Below the pieces are notes generated by a model. The model was not told the origin of the DNA and made no database searches. It saw only the letters and a list, made by a program, of their open reading frames with translations. Position numbers and translations under genes: made by a program. Positions 37,377-44,953 of a DNA stretch of 64,000 nt are shown here, one piece after another. Position 1 is the stretch's first letter. Each line of letters starts with the position of its first letter. Origin of the DNA: Chryseobacterium indoltheticum. GTDB taxonomy: Bacteria; Bacteroidota; Bacteroidia; Flavobacteriales; Weeksellaceae. The stretch spans positions 3,782,001 through 3,846,000 of the forward strand of contig NZ_CP033929.1 in the NCBI RefSeq assembly GCF_003815915.1, in the 5' to 3' direction.

Positions 37377-38831
37377 ATGAAATTAAGTTTAGCAATTGTT
37401 GCCTTAGCACTAGCTGTTCCTACAGCGAGCTATGCACAAGATTCAATAGCCGTAGTTTCTACCGACGAGTATCCAAATACATTTTCTTCTGGCTCTGCCA
37501 ACGTTTCACCGTTCACTCAAAAATCTAAAAGATTTAATGATTGGGCAGTGTCATTTGGTGCAGGTGTACCTTTACTTCAATCGGGAGATTTAACTTCCAT
37601 TAAAAACGGTAACGGTAAAAATCTTTTCGGTTACTCTGCTTATGTGAGTGTCGACAAAGCAATTACTCATGCTTTCGGTATTAATTTACAGTATGACAGA
37701 GGTGAAACAAGACAAGGTTGGTTCAATACAAAAGATCCTGCTCCTTCTAATAATTTAAATGAAGTAGGTGCAAGAACACAATATGATGCAATCTCTTTAT
37801 TGGGAGATATTAATTTTTCAAATCTTTTAAGAAGAGTTGATAACAAGTCTACGTACAGATGGGCATTACATGGTTATGCAGGTATTGGTACAATTGCCTA
37901 CAGAGCCTATCAGAAAGATGCTAACGGACAGAGATTAATGACAGAAATTAAACCTTTTAAATTTGGTTCTTTCTTCGGACAAGCAGGAGCTGGACTTAAA
38001 TTTAAAGTAAACAGAAGATTAGATCTTGAAGGAAGACTAATGTATGTTTACACAGGTGATGATGAATTTGACGGTGGTGGAGCTCAATATAGCGCTATTA
38101 ATCAAAGAGAAGAGCAGGTTTCTGATAACTTCTTCAACGCTACAATTGGTCTATCTTTAAAATTAGGAAAACACGAATCTCACCTAATGTGGCATGACCC
38201 ATTACAAGAGATTTATTATAAATTAGATGTTTTGGCTAACAAAAACCAGGATATTGAAGTTTGTAAAAAAGGAGACGCCGATAATGACGGAGTTTGCGAC
38301 GATTGGGACAGACAACTTGATACTCCTGCAGGAGCAAGAGTTGACGGTGCTGGTGTAGCTCTTGATGCAGATTTAGACGGTGTAATCGATCTTTACGACA
38401 AGTGTGTAACAGTTCCTGGCCCGGTAGAAAATCAGGGATGTCCATTGACGCCGACTACTCCGGTAGGACCAATTGACGAAACTGTGACTAACATGGAAGG
38501 AATCGAGTTTGATTTAAATTCGGACAGAATTTTACCAAATAACACACCTATCCTAAACAATGCTGTAAGCTATATCAACTCTTCAAGCGGTACCTATACC
38601 GTAATTGGAGCAACTGATACCAGAGCTTCTGACGAGTACAACCAAAAATTGTCTGAAAGAAGAGCAAACAGTGTTAAAAACTATTTGATCAAAAATGGTG
38701 TAGATTCTTCTAAATTAAACGCTGTAGGTAGAGGTGAAAAAGACCTTAAGTACCCAGAGTGTGATCCTGCTACCAAATGTCCTGAATGGAAAAACAGAGC
38801 AAACAGAAGAGTTTACTTCGAAGCTAAATAA
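37377..38831 (+). CDS. OmpA family protein with peptidoglycan-binding domain
   Basis: 484 aa. Signal peptide MKLSLAIVALALAVPTASYAQ, an outer-membrane barrel, type 3-like Asp repeats (DNDGVCDDWDRQLDTPAGA and the following DADLDGVIDLYDKC), a Pro/Thr linker (TPTTPVGP), then the OmpA C-terminal domain from about residue 375. That domain has the peptidoglycan-contacting pattern GATDTRASDEYNQKLSERRA. Likely an abundant structural outer-membrane protein. A strong terminator follows. Confidence 0.93.
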   Translation: MKLSLAIVALALAVPTASYAQDSIAVVSTDEYPNTFSSGSANVSPFTQKSKRFNDWAVSFGAGVPLLQSGDLTSIKNGNGKNLFGYSAYVSVDKAITHAFGINLQYDRGETRQGWFNTKDPAPSNNLNEVGARTQYDAISLLGDINFSNLLRRVDNKSTYRWALHGYAGIGTIAYRAYQKDANGQRLMTEIKPFKFGSFFGQAGAGLKFKVNRRLDLEGRLMYVYTGDDEFDGGGAQYSAINQREEQVSDNFFNATIGLSLKLGKHESHLMWHDPLQEIYYKLDVLANKNQDIEVCKKGDADNDGVCDDWDRQLDTPAGARVDGAGVALDADLDGVIDLYDKCVTVPGPVENQGCPLTPTTPVGPIDETVTNMEGIEFDLNSDRILPNNTPILNNAVSYINSSSGTYTVIGATDTRASDEYNQKLSERRANSVKNYLIKNGVDSSKLNAVGRGEKDLKYPECDPATKCPEWKNRANRRVYFEAK

Positions 38832-38854
38832 TAAAAAATTCTTATTATATAATT

Positions 38855-38881
38855 AAAGCCATGCATTGCGTGGCTTTTTTT
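38855..38881 (+). terminator. Terminator of the OmpA gene
   Basis: AAAGCCATGC (38855-38864) pairs with GCGTGGCTTT (38868-38877) with a G-T pair, followed by seven T in total. Confidence 0.82.
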
Positions 38882-38909
38882 GTGTCAATACTTTCCTTAC
38901 ATTTACCTT

Positions 38910-40811
38910 ATGATTTCCTCGCAAGATTTTAATGAACTTAAAAATAAAACCCTTAAACATTTTTGGGGTTACGATCAATTTAGAGATGCGCAAGAACAGA
39001 TTATAGACTCTGTTATTAACAGAAAAGACACCTTAGTTCTTCTTCCCACCGGTGCCGGAAAATCATTATGTTATCAGCTTCCCGCTTTGCTTCAGGAAGG
39101 AACTTGTCTTGTCATTTCACCTTTATTGGCATTGATGAAAGATCAGGTCAACCAATTAAAATTCAGAGGAATTGAAGCAGAATATCTTAGTTCGGAATTG
39201 GATGAGTTTGATGCCGAAGTCATTTATAACAGATGCAAAGACGGCCTCACAAAATTATTATATGTCTCACCCGAAAGATTAACCAATAAATTATTTATTC
39301 AACAAATTGAGGAAATTCAGTTGTCATTTATTGCAGTCGATGAAGCGCACTGTATTTCAGAATGGGGACAAGATTTCAGACCCAGTTATCAGAACATTAA
39401 AGATTTCAGAAAAAACAATCCGGAAATTACGTGTCTTGCATTAACCGCAACGGCAACTCCAAAAGTTTTAGATGAAATTAAAAATAAACTGGAACTTAAA
39501 GATCCACAGGTATTTCAAAAAAGTTTCAAAAGAGACAATATTAAAATTTTCACCGAAGAGATTTCAGATAAATATCAAAAGGTTTTTAACATCCTTAAAT
39601 ACGCTAAAGAGTCGGGAATCATCTATGTGAGAACCCGAAAAGATGCCGAATTACTCACTGAATTTCTTCACAGACATAAGATTCAGAATGTTGATTATTT
39701 CCATGCAGGGTTATCAACAAAAGAAAAAAACGAAAGACAAAATTTCTGGAACAACAGTGATCAAAATGTATTAATCTCAACCAATGCTTTTGGGATGGGA
39801 ATCGATAAAGATAATGTACGCTTCGTCATTCACTTCTCTCCTTCTCAGTCGATTGAAAATTATTATCAGGAAATAGGGCGTGCCGGAAGAGATGGAAAAA
39901 AAAGTTATGCATTCATGCTTTGGAACAAACAGGAGATTTCAAATTTTGATCAAATTCTAAGAAATCAGATTCCAAATAAAGCTGAGTTTCTAAAGATTAT
40001 CTCTTATTTGTATTCCAAATTTCAGGTGGCTGAATTTGAGCTTCCCGAAAAAGTTTTCCAATTAAATGCTTCAGGAATCCAAAGTTTCACGAAACTTTCA
40101 ACAGCGAAGATTAAAAACGTTCTGAATTTCCTTCATACCCAGGAAATCATTTTCCACAACAGCAACAAAAGTTTATCGTCACTCGAACTTTTAATTAAGC
40201 CTGATGAAATTGATCAGCTTCCCCAGAAAGATGCTTATTTTATCGAACTTCTTTTGCGTTCCGTTTCAGGAATTACAACACACAAAGTGATGTTTAGCGA
40301 GCAAAATGTAAGCAATAAAATAGGAGTGAGTATTCATCTGATCAAAGAACGTCTGAAAGAATTACAGCAGAAAAATTATCTTGAATATATTGATGGAGCT
40401 TTGGCAAGTGTAAAATTTTTGAAACCACGGGACGAAAGAGCTATCAACAGCCTATATTGGAATCTTTTTGAGCATATTCAGAAAAACAAAATCCAGAAAT
40501 GGGAAGAGATGAAATTTTTCATCGAGGACAATCAATACTGCAAAATGAAATTGATCCTCTCCTACTTTGGCGAAAAAAACACTAAAAACTGCGGACAATG
40601 CACTGTATGCGAAAAAAACAAACAATCTATCTTTGGTAAAAATGTTTCTCTGGAAATCTTGAATGTTTTAAATAAAAAGCCAGCAACTATTGAAGAAATT
40701 TCTGTGCAGTTACAATTTCAGACCAAAGAAAATATATTAGAAAATCTTATTTTCTTATTAGATTCCGGAAAAGTAAAAATGCTGAATTTTAGAACGTATG
40801 CGTTGACATAA
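38910..40811 (+). CDS. recQ: RecQ-family ATP-dependent DNA helicase
   Basis: About 633 aa 3'-5' helicase for recombination and repair. The start is MISSQDFNEL; an in-frame TTG further upstream lies in the preceding terminator and is rejected. Motif I is LLPTGAGKS (Lys51), motif II DEAHCISEWGQDFRPSY, and motif VI is in QEIGRAGRDG. The RQC zinc site is seen as a Cys followed by CGQCTVC near 565-585, with a winged-helix part nearby. I see no convincing HRDC domain, so it is the shorter Bacteroidota type. Confidence 0.93.
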   Translation: MISSQDFNELKNKTLKHFWGYDQFRDAQEQIIDSVINRKDTLVLLPTGAGKSLCYQLPALLQEGTCLVISPLLALMKDQVNQLKFRGIEAEYLSSELDEFDAEVIYNRCKDGLTKLLYVSPERLTNKLFIQQIEEIQLSFIAVDEAHCISEWGQDFRPSYQNIKDFRKNNPEITCLALTATATPKVLDEIKNKLELKDPQVFQKSFKRDNIKIFTEEISDKYQKVFNILKYAKESGIIYVRTRKDAELLTEFLHRHKIQNVDYFHAGLSTKEKNERQNFWNNSDQNVLISTNAFGMGIDKDNVRFVIHFSPSQSIENYYQEIGRAGRDGKKSYAFMLWNKQEISNFDQILRNQIPNKAEFLKIISYLYSKFQVAEFELPEKVFQLNASGIQSFTKLSTAKIKNVLNFLHTQEIIFHNSNKSLSSLELLIKPDEIDQLPQKDAYFIELLLRSVSGITTHKVMFSEQNVSNKIGVSIHLIKERLKELQQKNYLEYIDGALASVKFLKPRDERAINSLYWNLFEHIQKNKIQKWEEMKFFIEDNQYCKMKLILSYFGEKNTKNCGQCTVCEKNKQSIFGKNVSLEILNVLNKKPATIEEISVQLQFQTKENILENLIFLLDSGKVKMLNFRTYALT

Positions 40812-40869
40812 GTAATAAGTAATAACAATTAAAAAATTCATAACTCATAATTTCTAACTTATAACTCAA
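40808..40869. repeat. TAAGTAATAAG/TAACTCATAAT intergenic repeat before fmt
   Basis: AAGTAATAAGTAATAAC followed by ATTCATAACTCATAATTTC and TAACTTATAACTC. Related words precede hemH (49384) and gmk (63428). Confidence 0.6.
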
Positions 40870-40874
40870 GAGTT

Positions 40875-40882
40875 TATCTTTG
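40875..40882 (+). promoter_or_regulatory. Predicted fmt -7 element (TATCTTTG)
   Basis: TAnnTTTG match ending 4 nt before the fmt ATG, which predicts a leaderless transcript. Confidence 0.55.
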
Positions 40883-40886
40883 CATT

Positions 40887-41834
40887 ATGAAATCATTGAA
40901 AGTCGTTTTTTTGGGCACTCCGGAGTTTGCAAAGACTGCATTGGAAGCCATTCATCAATCTCATCACGAAGTTGTAGGCGTTGTAACCGTTGCCGATAAA
41001 GCAAGCGGACGAGGACAAAAGATCAATCAGTCTCCTGTAAAAATTTATACTTCCGAAAACAATATTCCTGTTTTTCAACCTGAAAAATTGAGAAATCCTG
41101 AATTTTTAGAAGAATTAAGAAAATTAGATGCTGATGTTTTTGTAGTAGTCGCTTTCAGAATGATGCCTAAAGTATTGTTTGAAATGCCAAAAATGGGAAC
41201 TTTCAATCTTCATGCTTCATTGCTTCCAGATTACAGAGGTGCCGCTCCAATTAATTATGCGGTAATTAACGGTGAAGAAAAAACTGGTGCAACCACTTTC
41301 TTTATTAACGAAAAAATTGATGAAGGAAATATTTTATTACAGGAAGAAATTCCGGTTTTAGAAAATGAAAATGCAGGAAGTTTGCACGACAGATTAATGG
41401 AAATGGGTTCAAAATTGGTGGTAAAAACATTGGATGGACTAGCAGAAAATTCAATCATAGAAAAACCTCAGCCTGAAGTAGAACATCCTAAAAATGCTTT
41501 TAAAATCTTCAAAGAAGACACCAGAATCGACTGGACGAAAAATTCAAAAGAAGTTCATCAGTTTATTTTAGGAATGTCGCCTTATCCGGCAGCTTTCACG
41601 ACTTTAAAAATTGGTGAAGAAGAAAAAGGATTAAAAATATACAACGGAAAATTTGAACTTTCAGATCACGGAAAACCAATCGGAAGTTTAGAAATTTCAA
41701 AAAATGAATTTAAAATCTATACAAAAGACGGAATGTATTTCCCTTCAGAATTACAGTTGGAAGGAAAGAAAAGAATGAATGTTAAAGATTTTCTAAACGG
41801 ATTTAGAAATTTCGACGAAATAAAAATGGCTTGA
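40887..41834 (+). CDS. fmt: Methionyl-tRNA formyltransferase
   Basis: Formylates initiator Met-tRNA using 10-formyl-THF. 315 aa. The N-terminal formyltransferase domain has FLGTPEFAKTALEA, the catalytic stretch NLHASLLPDYRGAAPI (Asn, His) and the SLLP pattern. The C-terminal tRNA-binding domain begins near residue 205. The stop codon lies inside the left arm of its own terminator hairpin. Confidence 0.96.
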   Translation: MKSLKVVFLGTPEFAKTALEAIHQSHHEVVGVVTVADKASGRGQKINQSPVKIYTSENNIPVFQPEKLRNPEFLEELRKLDADVFVVVAFRMMPKVLFEMPKMGTFNLHASLLPDYRGAAPINYAVINGEEKTGATTFFINEKIDEGNILLQEEIPVLENENAGSLHDRLMEMGSKLVVKTLDGLAENSIIEKPQPEVEHPKNAFKIFKEDTRIDWTKNSKEVHQFILGMSPYPAAFTTLKIGEEEKGLKIYNGKFELSDHGKPIGSLEISKNEFKIYTKDGMYFPSELQLEGKKRMNVKDFLNGFRNFDEIKMA

Positions 41835-41854
41835 GAAAATCAAGCCATTTTTTA
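41824..41854 (+). terminator. Terminator overlapping the fmt stop codon
   Basis: AAATGGCTTGA (41824-41834) pairs perfectly with TCAAGCCATTT (41840-41850), then T-rich. The last four codons of fmt form the left arm. Confidence 0.85.
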
Positions 41855-41966
41855 TTGTGAATAGTGAATTTTCTCTGAAGTCAATTAATTTCATTGTCAA
41901 TTCAAAAACTGCAACAAATTCACTTGCGAAGCAAAATTGACTTTTGACAATTCACATTTTAATATT
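41855..41966. repeat. TGAATTGTCAATT-type imperfect inverted repeat
   Basis: GTGAATTTTCTCTGAAGTCAATT and AATTGACTTTTGACAATTCAC are imperfect inverted relatives flanking an AT-rich centre, between convergent fmt and ribB. Confidence 0.5.
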
Positions 41967-41972
41967 TCACTT

Positions 41973-43094
41973 TTAAAGTTGAACCATCTCTGTCACCTCA
42001 ACATCATAACCTCCAACCTGAGGTTTTACAGTAGGATTTTGAGTGATTACTTTAAATTTATTAATTCCTAAATTTTTCAGAATCTGAGTTCCGATTCCGT
42101 AATCTCTGTAATTGAAAGCAGCAGTTGGATGCTTTTGCTGTCCGTCCTGATAATTTAAAAACTGCTGTAATTTTTTTAGTGTATTTTCAGAATTAGATAC
42201 ATTATTAATAAAAATTATCGCTCCTTTTCCTGCTTCATTCACCATTGATGTTACTTTTTCCAACAATGGTTTTTCACCGTTATTTAATCTTGTCAACACA
42301 TCAAAATAAGAATCAGAAGACTGTACTCTCACCAAAACCGGCTCATCTACAGCCCAGCTCCCTTTTGTTAAAGCAAAGTGGATCTGATCGTTTGAGGTTT
42401 CTCTGAAAGCAAAAAAGTCAAATTCACCATAAGCAGTGTTTACTTTTCTTTCTTCCAGTCTTTCGATAAGATTTCCTTTTTTAAGCTGATAATGAATCAG
42501 ATCTTCAATAGATACGATCTTCATATCATGTTTCTGAGCAAAAGCAAACAATTCCGGCAAACGAGACATCGATCCGTCTTCATTCATAATCTCACAGATC
42601 ACTCCACCTTCTTTCAAACCTGCAAGACAAGTAAGATCGATTGCTGCTTCGGTGTGGCCCGCTCTTTTCAGAACGCCACCTTTTCTTGCACGAAGAGGGA
42701 AAATATGACCCGGACGCATAAAATCTGTAGGCTTAGACTTTTCATTCATCAAAGCTAAAACGGTTTTTGCTCTGTCCTGAGCAGAAATTCCGGTAGAAGT
42801 TCCGTCACCTAAAAGGTCTACAGAAACGGTAAATGCAGTCTCTTTAGGATCGCTGCTTCGGCTTACCATTACATCTAATCCTAATTCATCACATCTTTTT
42901 TCAGGAAGCGGCATACAAATAAGCCCTCTTCCGTGAACAGCCATAAAATTGATCAGTTCAGGTGTCGTTAGTTCGGCAGCACAAAGAAAATCACCTTCAT
43001 TTTCTCTGTCTTCATCGTCTACCACTATGATTATTTTACCATTTTTAAGGTCTTCAATGGCCTCAGGAATAGTATTTAATTTAATATCAGACAT
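41973..43094 (-). CDS. ribB: 3,4-dihydroxy-2-butanone-4-phosphate synthase with degenerate GTP cyclohydrolase II half
   Basis: 373 aa with RibBA layout. The RibB half (1-205) is complete: DDEDRENEGDF, RPGHIFPLRARKGGV and GHTEAAIDL, so it should make the riboflavin four-carbon precursor from ribulose 5-phosphate. The RibA half (206-373) keeps DYGIGTQIL and a C-terminal GGYDVEV, but has no cysteine at all; the zinc site (normally C...CDCG after RVHSEC) reads RVQSSDSYFDVLTRL. It is therefore unlikely to have GTP cyclohydrolase II activity. Start at 43094 is supported by the -7 box at 43113-43120. Confidence 0.9.
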   Translation of the reverse strand: MSDIKLNTIPEAIEDLKNGKIIIVVDDEDRENEGDFLCAAELTTPELINFMAVHGRGLICMPLPEKRCDELGLDVMVSRSSDPKETAFTVSVDLLGDGTSTGISAQDRAKTVLALMNEKSKPTDFMRPGHIFPLRARKGGVLKRAGHTEAAIDLTCLAGLKEGGVICEIMNEDGSMSRLPELFAFAQKHDMKIVSIEDLIHYQLKKGNLIERLEERKVNTAYGEFDFFAFRETSNDQIHFALTKGSWAVDEPVLVRVQSSDSYFDVLTRLNNGEKPLLEKVTSMVNEAGKGAIIFINNVSNSENTLKKLQQFLNYQDGQQKHPTAAFNYRDYGIGTQILKNLGINKFKVITQNPTVKPQVGGYDVEVTEMVQL

Positions 43095-43112
43095 TTTTAC
43101 TTTAAATTTTCG

Positions 43113-43120
43113 CAAAGATA
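43113..43120 (-). promoter_or_regulatory. Predicted ribB -7 element (TATCTTTG)
   Basis: TAnnTTTG match on the minus strand 18 nt before the start. An earlier in-frame start would overlap this box. No riboswitch-sized leader is left. Confidence 0.55.
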
Positions 43121-43296
43121 CTCATAAAAATAAGCATCAACAATTAATATGAGCGGTTTGTGCGACCGCTTTCGCTTAACTATAAAAGTTGCAGAAGATT
43201 TTAACACATGAGTCATATAAGTTTTTAGCCAAAGCTTTGAAATATTGAGAATACATAATTTTCAAAATGTTTGATTTTCATTTTAAACTTAAAAAT

Positions 43297-43325
43297 ATCT
43301 GCGTCAATCTGTGAAATCTGCGGGA
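43297..43325. repeat. ATCTGNG short direct repeats
   Basis: ATCTGCGTCA, ATCTGTGAA and ATCTGCGGG in a row, near the 3' end of the LLM gene. The rest of the 43121-43332 gap has only a small AGCGGT/ACCGCT hairpin (43152-43170). Confidence 0.45.
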
Positions 43326-43332
43326 TTTAAAA

Positions 43333-44331
43333 TTAAAACAAAGAATCTGTGGCTTTCCTTATAATCTCATACGATTCCAGTCTTTTCTGGTGGTCATAGA
43401 TATGAGAATTGATCATCAATTCATCCACCTGATATTTTTCCTGAAAGTTTTTAATCTGTTCAGCAATTTCATCTTGATTTCCGATAAAACTAAATTTTAA
43501 TTTCTGTAAAACCATCGATTTTTCCGTCGCCGACCAAACAGTATCCATATCTTCAATCGGTGCTGGAAAAGGTTTCCTGTCGTTTCTGATAATATTAATG
43601 AACGCCTGAAATAAAGTCGTAGAAAGAAAGTGTGCTTCTTCAGAAGTTTCTGCAGCAACACCGTTCACACAAGCCAAAACATAAGGTTTGTCTAAATATT
43701 TTGAAGGCTCAAAATGTTCTCTATAAATTTTAAAAGCCATATCCATTTGTTCAGGAGCAAAATGTCCTGCAAAAGCATACGGAAGACCCAATTCTGCAGC
43801 CAACCAGGCGCTATCTGTACTAGAACCGAGAATATACATCGGAATATCTAAACCCTCACCCGGAATTGCACGAACCAAAGCATTTGAATTTTCTTTGGAA
43901 AAGTATTTCTGCAATTCTAAAATCTGTCTCGGGAATTGCTCATTGATGATTGCCGGATTTCTTCCTAAAGCCTGCGCCGTCAGACCATCTGTTCCCGGAG
44001 CTCTTCCCAAACCAAGATCAATTCTTCCCGGGAAAAGTGATTCTAAAGTTCCGAATTGTTCGGCAATAACTAAAGAGCTGTGATTTGGAAGCATAATTCC
44101 TCCAGAGCCGACTCTTATTTTTTTTGTTCCGTTGGCGATAAAACCTATCAAAACCGAGGTTGCGGAACTGGCAATGCTTTCCATATTGTGATGTTCGGCA
44201 AGCCAGAATCTTTTATAATCTAAATTTTCAGCAAAGTTTGCCAAAGACAGACTGTCCTGAAAAGTATCGTGAATGGTTTTCCCCTGTTTTACGGGAGCCA
44301 AATCAAGCACGGATATATTAAAATTTTTCAT
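43333..44331 (-). CDS. LLM-class (luciferase-like) flavin-dependent oxidoreductase
   Basis: 332 aa TIM-barrel flavoprotein of the bacterial luciferase superfamily, MsnO8-like subgroup. Visible pieces are the N-terminal SVLDLAPV, RFWLAEHHNMESIASSAT, GSGGIMLPNHS and the FPGRIDLGLGRAPGTD segment. Uses FMNH2 or F420-type cofactor in the family; here FMN is more likely for a Bacteroidota member. Substrate unknown. It carries its own -7 box. Confidence 0.92.
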   Translation of the reverse strand: MKNFNISVLDLAPVKQGKTIHDTFQDSLSLANFAENLDYKRFWLAEHHNMESIASSATSVLIGFIANGTKKIRVGSGGIMLPNHSSLVIAEQFGTLESLFPGRIDLGLGRAPGTDGLTAQALGRNPAIINEQFPRQILELQKYFSKENSNALVRAIPGEGLDIPMYILGSSTDSAWLAAELGLPYAFAGHFAPEQMDMAFKIYREHFEPSKYLDKPYVLACVNGVAAETSEEAHFLSTTLFQAFINIIRNDRKPFPAPIEDMDTVWSATEKSMVLQKLKFSFIGNQDEIAEQIKNFQEKYQVDELMINSHIYDHQKRLESYEIIRKATDSLF

Positions 44332-44349
44332 TTATTAAATTTAACCAAG

Positions 44350-44357
44350 CAAAGTTA
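44350..44357 (-). promoter_or_regulatory. Predicted LLM-oxidoreductase -7 element (TAACTTTG)
   Basis: TAnnTTTG match on the minus strand, 18 nt before the start. Confidence 0.5.
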
Positions 44358-44473
44358 AGGCTAATAAATTGCATTGGTTACTTTTTGTAATTGATGGAAT
44401 TGATTGGTGTGTTGTGGGAAAAACTATTAGAAGTTGTACAATATTTTTATATTTAAGGTAAAATTTTTACGTA

Positions 44474-44953
44474 ATGATATATTCACAAAATAAAATTGAA
44501 TTCATTATAAAAGATGGGAGTTCTTCAAACTTTCATGAAGAAATTATTCACAATAAAAATTCAAGAAGATATAAACTTAATTTAACTACGTCCCAATATC
44601 ACGAAACGAGAATTTTCTGGAACTTATCATCATCAAAATTTAGAGACGATCTTGGATTTGAATTCTATCAATACCAATCATCACGAAACAAATTAAATAA
44701 CGGACTTTTGGCCGAAACAATTGTTTCATTACTGAATTCCACAAAAATTTTTGGAAATTATTCAGCACAAAAAAATGATTTTTTGAAAATTTGGCTAGAA
44801 TACAAACATCCTATAATCCACAATAAATCAAGGCCTTATATTGGAGATTTTATTTCATTCATCTATAATAAAGAATGGAAAATAAACAATGGTTATGATC
44901 ATACTGATTTTGAATATGAAACATTACAGGAAGGTGAAATAATATTATTTTAG
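44474..44953 (+). CDS. Hypothetical protein
   Basis: 159 aa, not recognised. It is rich in Asn, Ile, Lys and Tyr, with no signal peptide, membrane span or known motif. The sequence is notably AT-rich even for this genome, which hints at acquisition. It converges on the Pif1-like helicase, and the two stop codons overlap by 3 bases (TTAG read both ways). Coding status is supported only by length and an ATG start. Confidence 0.6.
   Translation: MIYSQNKIEFIIKDGSSSNFHEEIIHNKNSRRYKLNLTTSQYHETRIFWNLSSSKFRDDLGFEFYQYQSSRNKLNNGLLAETIVSLLNSTKIFGNYSAQKNDFLKIWLEYKHPIIHNKSRPYIGDFISFIYNKEWKINNGYDHTDFEYETLQEGEIILF

Noticed and set aside
38880..38909. Upstream extension of recQ
   Set aside because: It would start from TTG inside the T run of the preceding terminator; the ATG at 38910 gives the normal RecQ start.
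41967..43150. FMN riboswitch before ribB
   Set aside because: The -7 box is only 18 nt from the start, leaving no room for the aptamer.
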